Position numbers and translations under genes: made by a program
Shown here: one piece after another, positions 1 to 8,770 of the stretch
How the letters are laid out: every line of letters starts with the position of its first letter
How positions within the stretch are numbered: the first letter of the stretch is position 1
Origin: Cupriavidus sp. WKF15
GTDB lineage: Bacteria > Pseudomonadota > Gammaproteobacteria > Burkholderiales > Burkholderiaceae
DNA: 64,000 bases
Reading direction: 5' to 3'
Assembly: GCF_029278605.1 (NCBI RefSeq)
Contig: NZ_CP119573.1
Location: 248,001 to 312,000, forward strand
The notes under the pieces: model-generated
What the model saw: the letters and a program-made list of their open reading frames with translations, nothing else
Told to the model about the DNA's origin: nothing
Database searches by the model: none

Positions 1-1598
1 ACGACTTCGTCGTGGCTGTCGGCGCCGAACAACGCCGCTTCCAGCCGCTGGCGCTGCTGCTGCCACTTGACGCCGATCTCGCCCTGGTGGCTGGTGGACG
101 CCTGCAGGCCGAGGTTGCTGCCGACGCCGCCCGGGCCGTAGGCCACCTCGGTTAGCGTCGGCGACTCGAAGCCCTTGCCGAGATTGGCGTAGACGTTCAG
201 CGTATCGAGCGCATGCCAGACCATGCCCAGCACCGGGCTGACGTTGTTGTAGGTGGTGGAGCCGCTGTCGTCCGGGCTCGCGGCGGTAATGAAATGATCG
301 TCGATGCTCAGCTTCACGCGGCTGGCACGCACGCCGCCCACGAGTTCCCAGGACGGATGGAAGGTCCAGTCGAACTGCGCGAACGCGCCGACGTCGCTGG
401 CCTTGTCGGTTTCGTCGCGGCGCAGCGCGCCCTGGGTGCCGTTGTTGTTGACGAATCCAGTGCGGCCGTCGCGCATGCCGTTGGCCTCGACACCGGCGGT
501 CCATTGCAAAGGCAGGCCGCCGGCGGTGGTACGCCGGGTCCATGACAGCGCCGCGCCGCCATAGGTGCGGTCAAGGTCGACGATGCCGCCGGATGAACTC
601 GCGGCAATACCGCTCATGCCGAGCCGCTGGTTGAGCTGGCGCGTGCCGGCATAGAGCCGGCCCTGCAGGCTGTCCGCCTCTGTCAGCTTGTGATCCACGA
701 CCACGCCGGCCTGGGTCTGTTCGACGGTCTTGCCGGTGTCGAACTGCGTGGCGGCCGGCACTGCCTGGCGCGGATTGGCATCGGCCTGTGCGCGCGTCAG
801 GCCCAGCGGGTCTTGCGCCAGCGGCTGGTTGAAGTAATTGAACTGGCCGGTCACGCGCGTCGCGTCGGTCGGCTGGGCCACGACCTTGGCATTGAGCTGA
901 TAGCGGCGCGCGGCACTGTGGTCGCGGTAGCCGTCGGTCTGGTAAGTCCAGGCGTCCAGCGTGCCGCCCAGTTTGTCGTTGCCGCCACCAAGCGCCACGC
1001 CGGCCTGCCACTGGCCATCGGAGCCGAATCCGGTCGAAGCGCGGCCGGTGAAGCCGTCCTTGGGCGGATCGGGCGTGAATACCTGCACCACGCCGCCCGA
1101 GGCATTGCCATACATCTGCGCGAACGGGCCGCGCAGCACCTCCACGCGGCTGGCGTTGGCAAGGTCGGCGGTGGCGGTCTGGCCCTGCCCGTCGGGCATG
1201 GTCGCCGGAATACCATCAACATACATCCGCACGCCGCGCACGCCGAAGGTCGAGCGCGTGCCGAAGCCGCGCACGGAGAGCTGCAGGTCTTGCGAATAAT
1301 TCTGGCGGTCGCGTATCGCCACGCCGGGCACGCCGGCCAGCACTTCCGACAGGTTCACGAGCGGCGAGGCCGCGCGCAGCGGATCGACCGGGACGCTGTC
1401 CACCGCGGCAGGGGCGTCGAACCGGCGCTGCTCGCTGCGCGATGCGCTGACCACGACATCCGGCAGCGCCACATCCGGCTCGCTGGCCAACGCCTTGCCG
1501 CTGGCTGCCATGCCGGCCAGTACGCAGATCGCAGACGCCGCTGTATGCCGCGCCATGCGGTGCCGCATTGCCAGGTTCTGCTTGCCGCCTGTTGTCAT
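1..1598 (-). CDS. TonB-dependent outer-membrane receptor (C-terminus beyond window)
   Basis: About 532 residues of a TonB-dependent receptor are present; the C-terminal end of the barrel lies beyond the window edge. The N-terminus has a signal-peptide-like stretch ending near GKALA. A TonB-box/plug region follows (LPDVVVSASRSEQRR), then plug motifs (VNLSEVLAGVPGVAIRDRQ, SVRGFGTRSTFGVRG, VDGIPATMPDGQGQ, VEVLRGPFAQMYGNASGG) and barrel segments such as NVYANLGKGFESPTLTEVAYG. These receptors import siderophores, cobalamin or other scarce ligands at TonB's expense. No ligand can be assigned, and I saw no cobalamin riboswitch upstream. An in-frame ATG at 1640 would add 14 residues; ATG at 1568 is also possible. 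None has a clear Shine-Dalgarno, so the start is uncertain. Confidence 0.9.
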   Translation of the reverse strand, partial: MTTGGKQNLAMRHRMARHTAASAICVLAGMAASGKALASEPDVALPDVVVSASRSEQRRFDAPAAVDSVPVDPLRAASPLVNLSEVLAGVPGVAIRDRQNYSQDLQLSVRGFGTRSTFGVRGVRMYVDGIPATMPDGQGQTATADLANASRVEVLRGPFAQMYGNASGGVVQVFTPDPPKDGFTGRASTGFGSDGQWQAGVALGGGNDKLGGTLDAWTYQTDGYRDHSAARRYQLNAKVVAQPTDATRVTGQFNYFNQPLAQDPLGLTRAQADANPRQAVPAATQFDTGKTVEQTQAGVVVDHKLTEADSLQGRLYAGTRQLNQRLGMSGIAASSSGGIVDLDRTYGGAALSWTRRTTAGGLPLQWTAGVEANGMRDGRTGFVNNNGTQGALRRDETDKASDVGAFAQFDWTFHPSWELVGGVRASRVKLSIDDHFITAASPDDSGSTTYNNVSPVLGMVWHALDTLNVYANLGKGFESPTLTEVAYGPGGVGSNLGLQASTSHQGEIGVKWQQQRQRLEAALFGADSHDEV

Positions 1599-1892
1599 CG
1601 TTTGAGAGCGGTTGCGGGCTGGCGCGGTCGTGGAATCCATCCGGCGCCGGCTTGGGTGGATGCGGGATAACTTTATATGGTCCGCGCCGGATTTGCCATG
1701 CCGCGAAGGGACGTGAAGGCCCTTTTCCCGATCCGGCCACAGTTCATCAAATATTTTCAATAATTCCTTTCCATCTGATCCACCATAGGCCTTCGCCACG
1801 TGCCTAGACTTCTCTCAACGGCAGCATACAGTTTGCAACATCGCCGTCAAATCAGATTCAATCCATTTGTTTATTGAGTGAGGCAAGACACC

Positions 1893-2513
1893 ATGAGCAT
1901 CGATCAAACCCGCGTCGCCATCGTCTATCACAGCGGCTATGGCCACACCGCCAAGCAGGCCCAGGCTGTTGCGCGCGGCGCCGGCAGCGTGGAAGGCGTG
2001 GAAAGCCTGCTGATCAGCGTCGATGAGATCGACCAGCACTGGGATACGCTTGAGCAGGTCGACGGCATCATCTTCGGCGCGCCGACCTACATGGGCAGCG
2101 CCTCGGCCCAGTTCAAGGGCTTCATGGACGCAACCTCGCGCAATGTCTTTGCCAAGGGCGGCAAGTGGGCGAACAAGGTGGCGGCCGGATTTACCAATGC
2201 GGCATCGCGTTCGGGCGACAAGCTCGCCACGCTGCAGCAGATCTCGATTTTTGCCGCCCAGCACGGCATGCACTGGGTGAATCTGGGCCTGCCTCCGGGC
2301 CACAACAACTCCAAGTCGACCGAGGATTCGCTGAATCGCCACGGCTTCTTCCTCGGCGCTGCGGCGCAGTCCAACGCCGATGAGAGCGCCGACGTGGTGC
2401 CGCCGCTGGCAGACCTGCGTACCGCCGAGCAACTGGGCGCACGCGTTGCCGAAGTGGCACAGCAACTTGCCGCGGGCCGGCGCGCGCTCGCCACGCTGAA
2501 GCTAGCGGCCTGA
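1893..2513 (+). CDS. Flavodoxin-family / NAD(P)H-quinone-reductase-like protein (WrbA-related)
   Basis: This 206-residue cytoplasmic protein begins with a flavodoxin fold signature: a beta-strand followed by the FMN phosphate loop (VAIVYHSGYGHTAKQA, residues ~7-22). A later flavin-contacting loop reads GIIFGAPTYMGSASAQFK, and the second half has PPGHNN near a probable isoalloxazine-binding region. WrbA-type proteins reduce quinones with NAD(P)H and FMN. The ATG at 1893 is chosen because GAGTGAGG lies just upstream; an in-frame GTG at 1878 would overlap that site. It is transcribed divergently from the TonB receptor across a roughly 250-bp spacer in which I recognise no operator. A strong hairpin follows the stop codon. 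The exact substrate is unknown. Confidence 0.85.
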   Translation: MSIDQTRVAIVYHSGYGHTAKQAQAVARGAGSVEGVESLLISVDEIDQHWDTLEQVDGIIFGAPTYMGSASAQFKGFMDATSRNVFAKGGKWANKVAAGFTNAASRSGDKLATLQQISIFAAQHGMHWVNLGLPPGHNNSKSTEDSLNRHGFFLGAAAQSNADESADVVPPLADLRTAEQLGARVAEVAQQLAAGRRALATLKLAA

Positions 2514-2519
2514 TGAGAT

Positions 2520-2549
2520 ACAAAGCGCAACCATCTGGTTGCGCTTTGT
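2520..2549 (+). terminator. 13-bp perfect hairpin after the flavodoxin gene
   Basis: A 13-bp perfect stem (ACAAAGCGCAACC paired with its complement) with an ATCT loop lies 7 nt after the stop codon. Only a weak T tract (CCTTTGG) follows, so it may be a modest Rho-independent terminator. Confidence 0.6.
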
Positions 2550-2565
2550 CCTTTGGTTCCCTAAT

Positions 2566-2585
2566 ATGCAACCATGCAGTTGCAT
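2566..2585. promoter_or_regulatory. Candidate ArsR-family operator
   Basis: An inverted repeat (ATGCAAC, 6-nt spacer CATGCA, GTTGCAT) sits 25-44 nt upstream of the AHSA1-family start codon. It lies in an AT-richer stretch, which is the expected place for autoregulation by the ArsR protein encoded as the second gene of the operon. Confidence 0.5.
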
Positions 2586-2609
2586 GTAACCTCATTCAGG
2601 GGACCAGAC

Positions 2610-3086
2610 ATGACATCCTCCACGTCCTCCACGGACCGAATCGAACGCAGCATTCTGATCAAGGCACCTGTCGCCCGCATCTGGCATGCGCTTGCCGACG
2701 CCGAAACCTTTGGTAGCTGGTTTGGCGTGAAGTTTGACAGCGGCGTCGTCTTCGCACCCGGCACGCGCGCGCTGGGCCATGTGACCTACCCCGGATACGA
2801 GCACGTCCCCTTCGACATCCAGATCGAGCAGATGGAACCGCAGCGGCTGCTGTCATGGCGCTGGCATCCCGCGGCCGTCGAACCCGGCCGTGACTACTCG
2901 AACGAGCCCACCACGCTCGTGGTATTCGAACTGAAGCCTGCGGAGAACGGCACACGGCTGACTGTCGTCGAATCCGGTTTCGACCAGATCCCGCCACAAC
3001 GGCGCCTGGAAGCGTTCCGCATGAACAGCGGCGGCTGGGACGAGCAGATGCGCAACATTGCCAGCCATGTCGACAACGCCGCTTGA
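2610..3086 (+). CDS. AHSA1/SRPBCC-domain protein
   Basis: This 158-residue START/SRPBCC-superfamily protein has the AHSA1 hallmark N-terminus (RIERSILIKAPVARIWHALADAETFGSWFGV). A C-terminal block reads LTVVESGFDQIP...RLEAFRMNSGGWDEQM. The fold makes a hydrophobic ligand cavity; many bacterial members have no known substrate. The start at 2610 is supported by CAGGGGA at a proper distance; an upstream ATG at 2574 lies inside the inverted-repeat operator and is unlikely. The gene overlaps the next gene (ArsR regulator) by 20 nt, so the two are translationally coupled. This pairing is a frequent two-gene stress or detoxification module. Confidence 0.88.
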   Translation: MTSSTSSTDRIERSILIKAPVARIWHALADAETFGSWFGVKFDSGVVFAPGTRALGHVTYPGYEHVPFDIQIEQMEPQRLLSWRWHPAAVEPGRDYSNEPTTLVVFELKPAENGTRLTVVESGFDQIPPQRRLEAFRMNSGGWDEQMRNIASHVDNAA

Positions 3087-3423
3087 GGCCCTGCCCGACT
3101 TGCGGGTGCGCGCCTCGATCTTTGCCGCGCTCGGCGATGAAACCCGCCTGAGGCTGGTCGTGGCGCTGGGCGGGGGCGGGGCGATGTCCATTGCCCAGCT
3201 CACCGCGGGCAGTGCCATGACTCGGCAGGCGGTCACCAAACACTTGCTCGTACTGGCCGAAGCCGGCCTGGTGCATGACGTCAAGGTGGGACGCGAACGG
3301 CTCTGGCAAGTCGAGCCTGCGCAAGTTGAGCTGGCGCGCCGCTCGCTCGAAGTCATCGCGAAGCAGTGGGACCATGCCCTGCTGGAACTGAAGACCGCGG
3401 TCGAAGTGCCATCAGCGGCGTGA
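3067..3423 (+). CDS. ArsR-family winged-helix repressor
   Basis: This 118-residue DNA-binding protein has the ArsR winged-helix pattern: SIFAALGDETRLRLVVAL, then MSIAQLTAGSAMTRQAVTKHLLVLAEAGLV as helix-turn-helix with recognition helix, then a wing (DVKVGRERLWQV). The classical metal-binding ELCVCDL motif on helix 3 is absent, so metal sensing of the arsenic/cadmium type is unlikely. Members paired with AHSA1 proteins usually repress their own operon. The ATG at 3067 overlaps the end of the AHSA1 gene by 20 nt. The palindrome at 2566-2585 is the likely binding site; the inducer is unknown. Confidence 0.88.
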   Translation: MSTTPLEALPDLRVRASIFAALGDETRLRLVVALGGGGAMSIAQLTAGSAMTRQAVTKHLLVLAEAGLVHDVKVGRERLWQVEPAQVELARRSLEVIAKQWDHALLELKTAVEVPSAA

Positions 3424-3699
3424 CTTATCGTTCTGCGGTAGGAACCTGCCCGGAACGGCCCGGGACGCGTGGCATGCCCGGCCACCCCCGGAGGCCTGCG
3501 CGTTGTGGCGAGCAGATATGAAGGCTTTATGACGCAATGGCCACAATGCCGAACTAACAGTGCCCTGAACTTCGCTTTTCTATCAGGCACCTCGATGCGA
3601 GCCGTAACGTTTTGGTAGGATTCAGTCTTTTCGAAGACCGGTGTTCCGAGTGCCCTGCGCTGTCCTGTGCCCCCGCCTTGCGATGATCGTGGTTGCGTC

Positions 3700-6192
3700 A
3701 TGAGGCTGGACAAGATCAAGTCCCTGCTCGTCCCGCCGCTTGCCCAGGCCTGGGCTCGATTGCAACCGGTGCAGCGCCTCAAGTCCCTGCCATCGCTGCG
3801 GCGCCCCACCCGCCGGCAGGCGCTGCTTGGCGTGGCCGCCTTGCCGGCGGCGTTCCTGCTCTATGTACTGGTGCTGATCCCGTTCACGCCGGGCATCAGC
3901 GATATCCGCAAGGCCAGGTTCGAACGTCCCGCGCAGGTGCTGTCTTCGGACGGCAAGGAACTGGCCGTCTTCAAGTGGGCCAACCGCGAGTGGGTGAAGC
4001 TGTCGGAGATCTCGCCCTCGGTGGTCGACGCCCTGATCGCCACCGAAGACCACCGCTTCTACCAGCACCATGGGCTGGACTGGCGGCGTACCGCCTCGGC
4101 GGCGCTGCACACCTTCTCCGGCGACCGCCAGGGCGGTTCCACCATCACGCAGCAGCTCGCGCGCAACCTGTACCCGGACGAGATCGGCCGCGCGCCGACC
4201 ATGACGCGCAAGCTCAAGGAAGCGATCACTGCATTCAAGATCGAGGCCCTGTACACCAAGGACCAGATCCTCGAGACCTACCTGAACACCGTGCCGTTCC
4301 TGTACAACGCGTACGGCATCGAGATGGCCGCGCGCACGTACTTCGACAAGTCGGCCCGCTCGCTCGACGTGTTGCAGAGCGCCACGCTGATCGGCATGCT
4401 CAAGGGCAACAGCTACTACAACCCGGTGCTGAACCCCGAGCGCGCGCTCGAGCGGCGCAACACGGTGCTGGCGCAGATGGTCAAGCGCGGCCGGCTCGAC
4501 GCCGTACGCTTCGAGCAGTTGAAGAAGCGGCCGCTGCGCATCGACTTCGAACGTCAGACCGAGCCGCCGGGCCCGGCGCCGCACTTTGCCCAGCAGCTGC
4601 GCAAGTGGCTGATCGGCTGGGCCGACCGCAACGGCTATGACATCTATGCCGATGGCCTGGTCGTGCACACCACCATCGACGCACGCCTGCAGGCGCTGGC
4701 CACGCAGGCCGTCACCGCGCAGGGCAACCGGCTGCAGTCGATCGCCAATGCCGCCTGGGCGCCGCGCGCCGGCTGGGCCGCCAGCAAGGATCTGGTCCAG
4801 GCCTTCGTGCGCGAAACGCCCGAGTACCGCACCGCCGTGGCCGCCGGCGCGCCGCCCGAAGACGCGCTCAGGCACCTGCTTGCCGATGCGTCGTTCATGC
4901 ATGCGCTGCGCCAGCAGAAGACGCGCATCCAGGCCGGCTTCATCGCCATCGATCCGCGCAGCGGGCAGATCCGCGCCTGGGTCGGCAGCCGCGACTACAC
5001 GCAGGACGCGTTCGACCACGTGCAGAGCGCGCGCCGCCAGCCGGGCTCCACGTTCAAGCCCTTTGTCTATGGCGCCGCTTTCGAGCAGGGCAAGACGCCC
5101 GACGACACGCTGGTGGACCAGCCAGTCGAGATCCAGCTCGCCGGCGGCGAAGTCTGGCGCCCGACCGACGAAGGCCGCCCGAGCGGCCGCGCCATGACGC
5201 TGCGCGACGGCCTGGTCTATTCGCGCAACACCATCACGGCCCAGCTCATGCAGGAAGTCGGCCCTGCGCGCGTGGCCAGGCTAGCGCGCGCGATGGGTGT
5301 GCGCGACAGCAAGCTCGACACGGTGCCGTCACTGGCGCTGGGCACGAGCCCGGTCACCCTCAAGGAAATGGTGGCGTCCTACGCCACCATCGCCAACGCG
5401 GGCGAATACATCGCGCCCACCATGGTGACGCGCATCGAAGACCGCGACGGCAAGATCCTGCAGGAATTCCAGCCGGCGCGGGCAGAGCGCGCCCTGCCCG
5501 CGGCCACCACGCAGACCCTGCTCGACGTGATGCGCGACGTGATCGACCGCGGCACCGGGGCCAGCATCCGCTCGCGCTTCGGCATCCGCGCCGACGTAGC
5601 CGGCAAGACCGGCACCACGCAAGACAATGCCGACGGCTGGTTCATCCTGATGCACCCCGAACTGGTGGCCGGCGCATGGGTCGGCTTCAACGACAGCCGC
5701 GTCACGCTGCGCAGCGACTACTGGGGACAGGGCGCCCATAGCGCCCTGCCGATCATCGGGGACTTCTATCAGCGCTCGCTGCGCACGCGCATCATCGATG
5801 GCCGCGCGCGCTTCGCCGAGGAGCAGGAGTCCAGCATCTTCAGTGCACTGGCCACGCAGGTGCGCGGATGGTTCACGCGCCTGTTCGGCGGGACAGCGTC
5901 GCCCGACACACGCCCCGCGCCGCGCCGCCCGGCGCTGCCGCCGCCGGAAGCGGACGTCACGCCGCAGCCACCGGCGCAAGCGGCCGCGGCCATGGAAGCC
6001 TCGGACGCCGCGGCCGGCATGGCGCTCGATCGCGGCGAAGTCGTCGTCGCCGCACCGGAACAGGCGCCCCCGGAGTCGCCCGACCCAGCGACCGTCACGG
6101 CACCCGCACCTTCCGCCGCGCCGGCCCAGCCCCCTGCGGCACCGCCGGCAGCGGCACCGGCCGCTCCTGCCCCTCCCGCCACCCCCGGCTGA
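3700..6192 (+). CDS. Class A penicillin-binding protein (PBP1A-family, bifunctional)
   Basis: An 830-residue inner-membrane peptidoglycan synthase. After a cytoplasmic N-terminus a membrane anchor lies near residues 45-63 (ALLGVAALPAAFLLYVLVLI). The GT51 glycosyltransferase domain follows, with TEDHRFYQHHGLDW and GGSTITQQLARN. The transpeptidase domain shows the SxxK motif (STFKPF), SRN and KTGTT. The last ~120 residues are a disordered Pro/Ala-rich tail. It polymerises lipid II and cross-links stem peptides. A GTG at 3667 would add 11 residues; I favour the ATG because it begins the basic MRLDKIK segment, though the Shine-Dalgarno is weak. It is monocistronic by spacing, with 276 nt of featureless upstream DNA. 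Confidence 0.95.
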   Translation: MRLDKIKSLLVPPLAQAWARLQPVQRLKSLPSLRRPTRRQALLGVAALPAAFLLYVLVLIPFTPGISDIRKARFERPAQVLSSDGKELAVFKWANREWVKLSEISPSVVDALIATEDHRFYQHHGLDWRRTASAALHTFSGDRQGGSTITQQLARNLYPDEIGRAPTMTRKLKEAITAFKIEALYTKDQILETYLNTVPFLYNAYGIEMAARTYFDKSARSLDVLQSATLIGMLKGNSYYNPVLNPERALERRNTVLAQMVKRGRLDAVRFEQLKKRPLRIDFERQTEPPGPAPHFAQQLRKWLIGWADRNGYDIYADGLVVHTTIDARLQALATQAVTAQGNRLQSIANAAWAPRAGWAASKDLVQAFVRETPEYRTAVAAGAPPEDALRHLLADASFMHALRQQKTRIQAGFIAIDPRSGQIRAWVGSRDYTQDAFDHVQSARRQPGSTFKPFVYGAAFEQGKTPDDTLVDQPVEIQLAGGEVWRPTDEGRPSGRAMTLRDGLVYSRNTITAQLMQEVGPARVARLARAMGVRDSKLDTVPSLALGTSPVTLKEMVASYATIANAGEYIAPTMVTRIEDRDGKILQEFQPARAERALPAATTQTLLDVMRDVIDRGTGASIRSRFGIRADVAGKTGTTQDNADGWFILMHPELVAGAWVGFNDSRVTLRSDYWGQGAHSALPIIGDFYQRSLRTRIIDGRARFAEEQESSIFSALATQVRGWFTRLFGGTASPDTRPAPRRPALPPPEADVTPQPPAQAAAAMEASDAAAGMALDRGEVVVAAPEQAPPESPDPATVTAPAPSAAPAQPPAAPPAAAPAAPAPPATPG

Positions 6193-6362
6193 ACATCCAT
6201 GCGGCGGCGCGCGTCGGAGATGTCACCCCGGATGGTGACCCCGGATGTGAACCGAACGCGGCTCGCCGTTTCCGCTGCCCGCCCCGGAGGCAGACCCGCC
6301 CTGGCAACAGCGCCCTTCGCTGCCTACATTGAATCCATCGTTGTTCGCGGGAGGGCACGGCC

Positions 6363-6800
6363 ATGTCCAGACATCTTGCCGTGATGATGGTGCTGCTGGC
6401 GGCCAGCGGCGTGGCGCAGGCTGTCACCAAATGCCAGAACGGCAGCGAAACGCTCTACACATCGGCGTCCTGCCCGGCGGGCTACCGCAATGTCACGGGC
6501 ACCATGCGATCGCATGTGATGACGGTCCCCGGCATCGCGAAGAACCAGAAGGCCGACCGCGCAGCGTCGGACATGCGCATGCAAGCGGCCGCCCAGAGCC
6601 AGGCCTGGCGCGAACGGGAGGAGGAGATGGACCTGCGCAGCCAGAACGCGTTCTGGAACCAGTGCCTCGTCATCGACTACCGCGTACGGGCAACTGAGCG
6701 CGCCATGCAGACCACCGAGTACTGGAGCTACGCCGACCGCTACCGCGAGCACGCAGATGCGTTGCGTGCGCTGCAGTACGGCATGGGCTGCCTGGGCTGA
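6363..6800 (+). CDS. Small secreted cysteine-containing protein (DUF4124-like)
   Basis: A 145-residue exported protein. Residues 1-20 (MSRHLAVMMVLLAASGVAQA) are a clear type I signal peptide with an AQA cleavage site. The mature N-terminus, KCQNGSETLYTSASCPAGYRNV, resembles the DUF4124 pattern with two cysteines. The middle is a charged helix (QAWREREEEMDLRSQ) and two further cysteines (Cys in WNQC and GMGC) could form disulfides. GGGAGG lies 7 nt upstream of the ATG. No function is known. It stands alone between the PBP and a porin-like gene. Confidence 0.75.
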   Translation: MSRHLAVMMVLLAASGVAQAVTKCQNGSETLYTSASCPAGYRNVTGTMRSHVMTVPGIAKNQKADRAASDMRMQAAAQSQAWREREEEMDLRSQNAFWNQCLVIDYRVRATERAMQTTEYWSYADRYREHADALRALQYGMGCLG

Positions 6801-6967
6801 GACTGGCTTACCGGGCGTGCGTAGACGCCTTGCGCATGGCGTGTGCGAAAACAGACGGTCAGCGCGGACGAACTTCTGCGTCATAGCACCTGTGGCCCGA
6901 TCGTGGCCACCAGGCACCCCTGCCGTTGCAGGGATGCGTGAGATCCACATGACGAGGGGGCCCGAAC

Positions 6968-7672
6968 ATGAAGATCCGCCTAGCCTGCCTGGCCGCACTA
7001 TCGGTGCTGCCTGTCACCGCCCATGCGCAAGCCAGCACCACGCCGTACAGCATCCTCGATGCCGGTATGGAGCACGTAGCCAGCGTGCCCGCCACCGGCG
7101 CGGGCGGCCGCTACGTCATGCGCGAATATTCGACAGACCTCCCGGCCGCGCGCTGGGGCTTGCGCGATGGAAAAGAACCTGGCACCGGCCTGAAGACCTA
7201 CGTCGCGATGGAAAGCGGCACCTATGCCGACTTAGGCAACACGACTCAGGCCAACCGCGCCAGCGTCGGCGCAGCCTATGCACTGGGCCCGGCCCGGGCC
7301 GTCGCCGGCTACCGCTGGTCGTATGACAGCTTCAGCACCGTTGCGCTGCGCAGCAACCTGTACTGGCTTGGCGTGCAATACCAGGTCACGCCGGCGATCC
7401 AGCTGGGCGGCGCGGCCTACTACAACGATGCCGCCGGCAATTCGGGCGATCCGTACAGTTTCATGCTGACCGGGTCCTATGCCTGGTCCAAGCGCACCGA
7501 TGTCTATACCGTGCTTGGCTTCGCCCGCAGCCGCAACGGCCCGGCCATGGGACTGACGGGCTTCGGCCCGTCACTGAATCCGTATGCGACGGCGCTGTCG
7601 GGGCCAACCGAGCAAGTCGGCGCCAGGGAGAACCAGATTGGCGCGGTGATCGGGCTGCGCCACAGGTTCTGA
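6968..7672 (+). CDS. Shortened Gram-negative porin
   Basis: This 234-residue protein has a signal peptide (MKIRLACLAALSVLPVTAHAQA) and the N-terminal and C-terminal hallmarks of Burkholderiales general porins: YSILDAGMEHV, GRYVMREYSTDLPAARWGLRDGKEPGTGLKTYVAMESG, and a terminal GAVIGLRHRF ending in Phe for BAM recognition. Family members are usually ~340-390 residues. The block that normally follows the SG-strand (GRQAYVGL, loop L3) is missing and the sequence passes straight to late strands. It could be a small barrel or a decaying gene; the frame is open. A hairpin follows the stop. Confidence 0.8.
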   Translation: MKIRLACLAALSVLPVTAHAQASTTPYSILDAGMEHVASVPATGAGGRYVMREYSTDLPAARWGLRDGKEPGTGLKTYVAMESGTYADLGNTTQANRASVGAAYALGPARAVAGYRWSYDSFSTVALRSNLYWLGVQYQVTPAIQLGGAAYYNDAAGNSGDPYSFMLTGSYAWSKRTDVYTVLGFARSRNGPAMGLTGFGPSLNPYATALSGPTEQVGARENQIGAVIGLRHRF

Positions 7673-7682
7673 CGCGACGATC

Positions 7683-7708
7683 GCCACAGCACCGTGGGGC
7701 GCTGTGGC
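7683..7708 (+). terminator. Hairpin terminator after porin-like gene
   Basis: An 8-bp perfect stem (GCCACAGC / GCTGTGGC) with a 10-nt loop is followed by CTTT. It lies between convergent genes and may serve both. Confidence 0.5.
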
Positions 7709-7741
7709 TTTCCGGCCTTGCCGGCGCGGATGACTAGACCC

Positions 7742-8770
7742 CTAGAACCGCACCACGACCAGCATGCCGTAGAACAGGACAGCCAGGAACAGCGTCTCCA
7801 GCACCATCAGCGCCACCGGCTTCCAGCCTACGGACAGGATGTCCTTGAGGTGCGTCTTCATGCCGATGGATACCATGGCCATGACCAGGCACCATTGCGA
7901 GGCGAACTGTCCCGCCTTGACCAGTGCCGCCGGCAACCAGCCGGTGCTGTTGATCGCCACCAGCACCGCAAACGCCACCGCGAACCACGGCAGCAACGGC
8001 GGGCGCTTGCCCGTGCCGGCTTCCCCCTGTGCGCGCTGATGCCGCTGCGACAGCCAGGCTGCCAACGCAATCACGGGCAGCAGCATGGCCACGCGCATCA
8101 GCTTGATCAGCGTGGCCGCGTCGCCGGCTTCGTGCGAGATGCTGTAACCGGCACCCACGACCTGCGCCACATCATGGATGGTGCCCCCGATAAAGGCACC
8201 GGCCTGCAATGCCGGCAGCGCCAGCACTTGCGCAAGCATCGGGTAAAGCACCATGGCTACCGTCGATAGCGTGCTGACCGAGATCACCGTGAACAGCGTC
8301 GCGCGCTCCTTCAACGGATGCTGCGGCATGGCCGCGGCGAGGGCCAGCGCCGCGGAGGCGCCGCAGATGGCAACGGCCCCGCCGGTGAGCAAGCCGAAGA
8401 AGGTCTGGAACCCCATCAGCCGCGCCAGCACGATGCCGCACAGGATGGTCAGGCCGACCGCAAGCACCACCATGGCAACGGAGTGCCAGCCGAGCGCGGC
8501 GACCTGCGAGGCGGTGATGCGCAATCCCAGCAAAGCCACGCCCAGCCGAAGCACCTGCTTGGCACTGAAGTCAATGCCGGCAGCGCTGGATGGCTCCTTG
8601 GACAGGAAATTCAGCGCCATGCCCAGCAGCAACGCGAACAGCATCACCGGCGCGTGGTAATGGTCGGCAAGCGACATGGCTGCGATGGTCACTACTGCGC
8701 TGATGACCATGCCTGGCAGATAGCCGCGCAATGTGTTCAGCGAGGTCGGATTCAGAAATCTTGCGGACAT
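7742..8770 (-). CDS. YeiH-family putative sulfate exporter (UPF0324 membrane protein)
   Basis: A 342-residue polytopic inner-membrane protein with about ten hydrophobic segments. It carries the family-typical features LLGMALNFL, LRLGVALLGLRIT, GGAVAICGASAALA and GAFIGGTIHDVAQVVGAGYSIS. The family is annotated as putative sulfate exporters and is often linked to sulfonate or cysteine metabolism; the true substrate has limited experimental support. GGAGAGAC lies ~6 nt before the ATG. No sulfur gene is adjacent, so context does not add to the assignment. Confidence 0.85.
   Translation of the reverse strand: MSARFLNPTSLNTLRGYLPGMVISAVVTIAAMSLADHYHAPVMLFALLLGMALNFLSKEPSSAAGIDFSAKQVLRLGVALLGLRITASQVAALGWHSVAMVVLAVGLTILCGIVLARLMGFQTFFGLLTGGAVAICGASAALALAAAMPQHPLKERATLFTVISVSTLSTVAMVLYPMLAQVLALPALQAGAFIGGTIHDVAQVVGAGYSISHEAGDAATLIKLMRVAMLLPVIALAAWLSQRHQRAQGEAGTGKRPPLLPWFAVAFAVLVAINSTGWLPAALVKAGQFASQWCLVMAMVSIGMKTHLKDILSVGWKPVALMVLETLFLAVLFYGMLVVVRF

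Noticed and set aside
1641..1892. Possible cobalamin riboswitch or Fur box upstream of the TonB receptor
   Set aside because: I found no B12-box consensus and only a weak AT-rich stretch around AATATTTTCAATAATT; not enough to call either.
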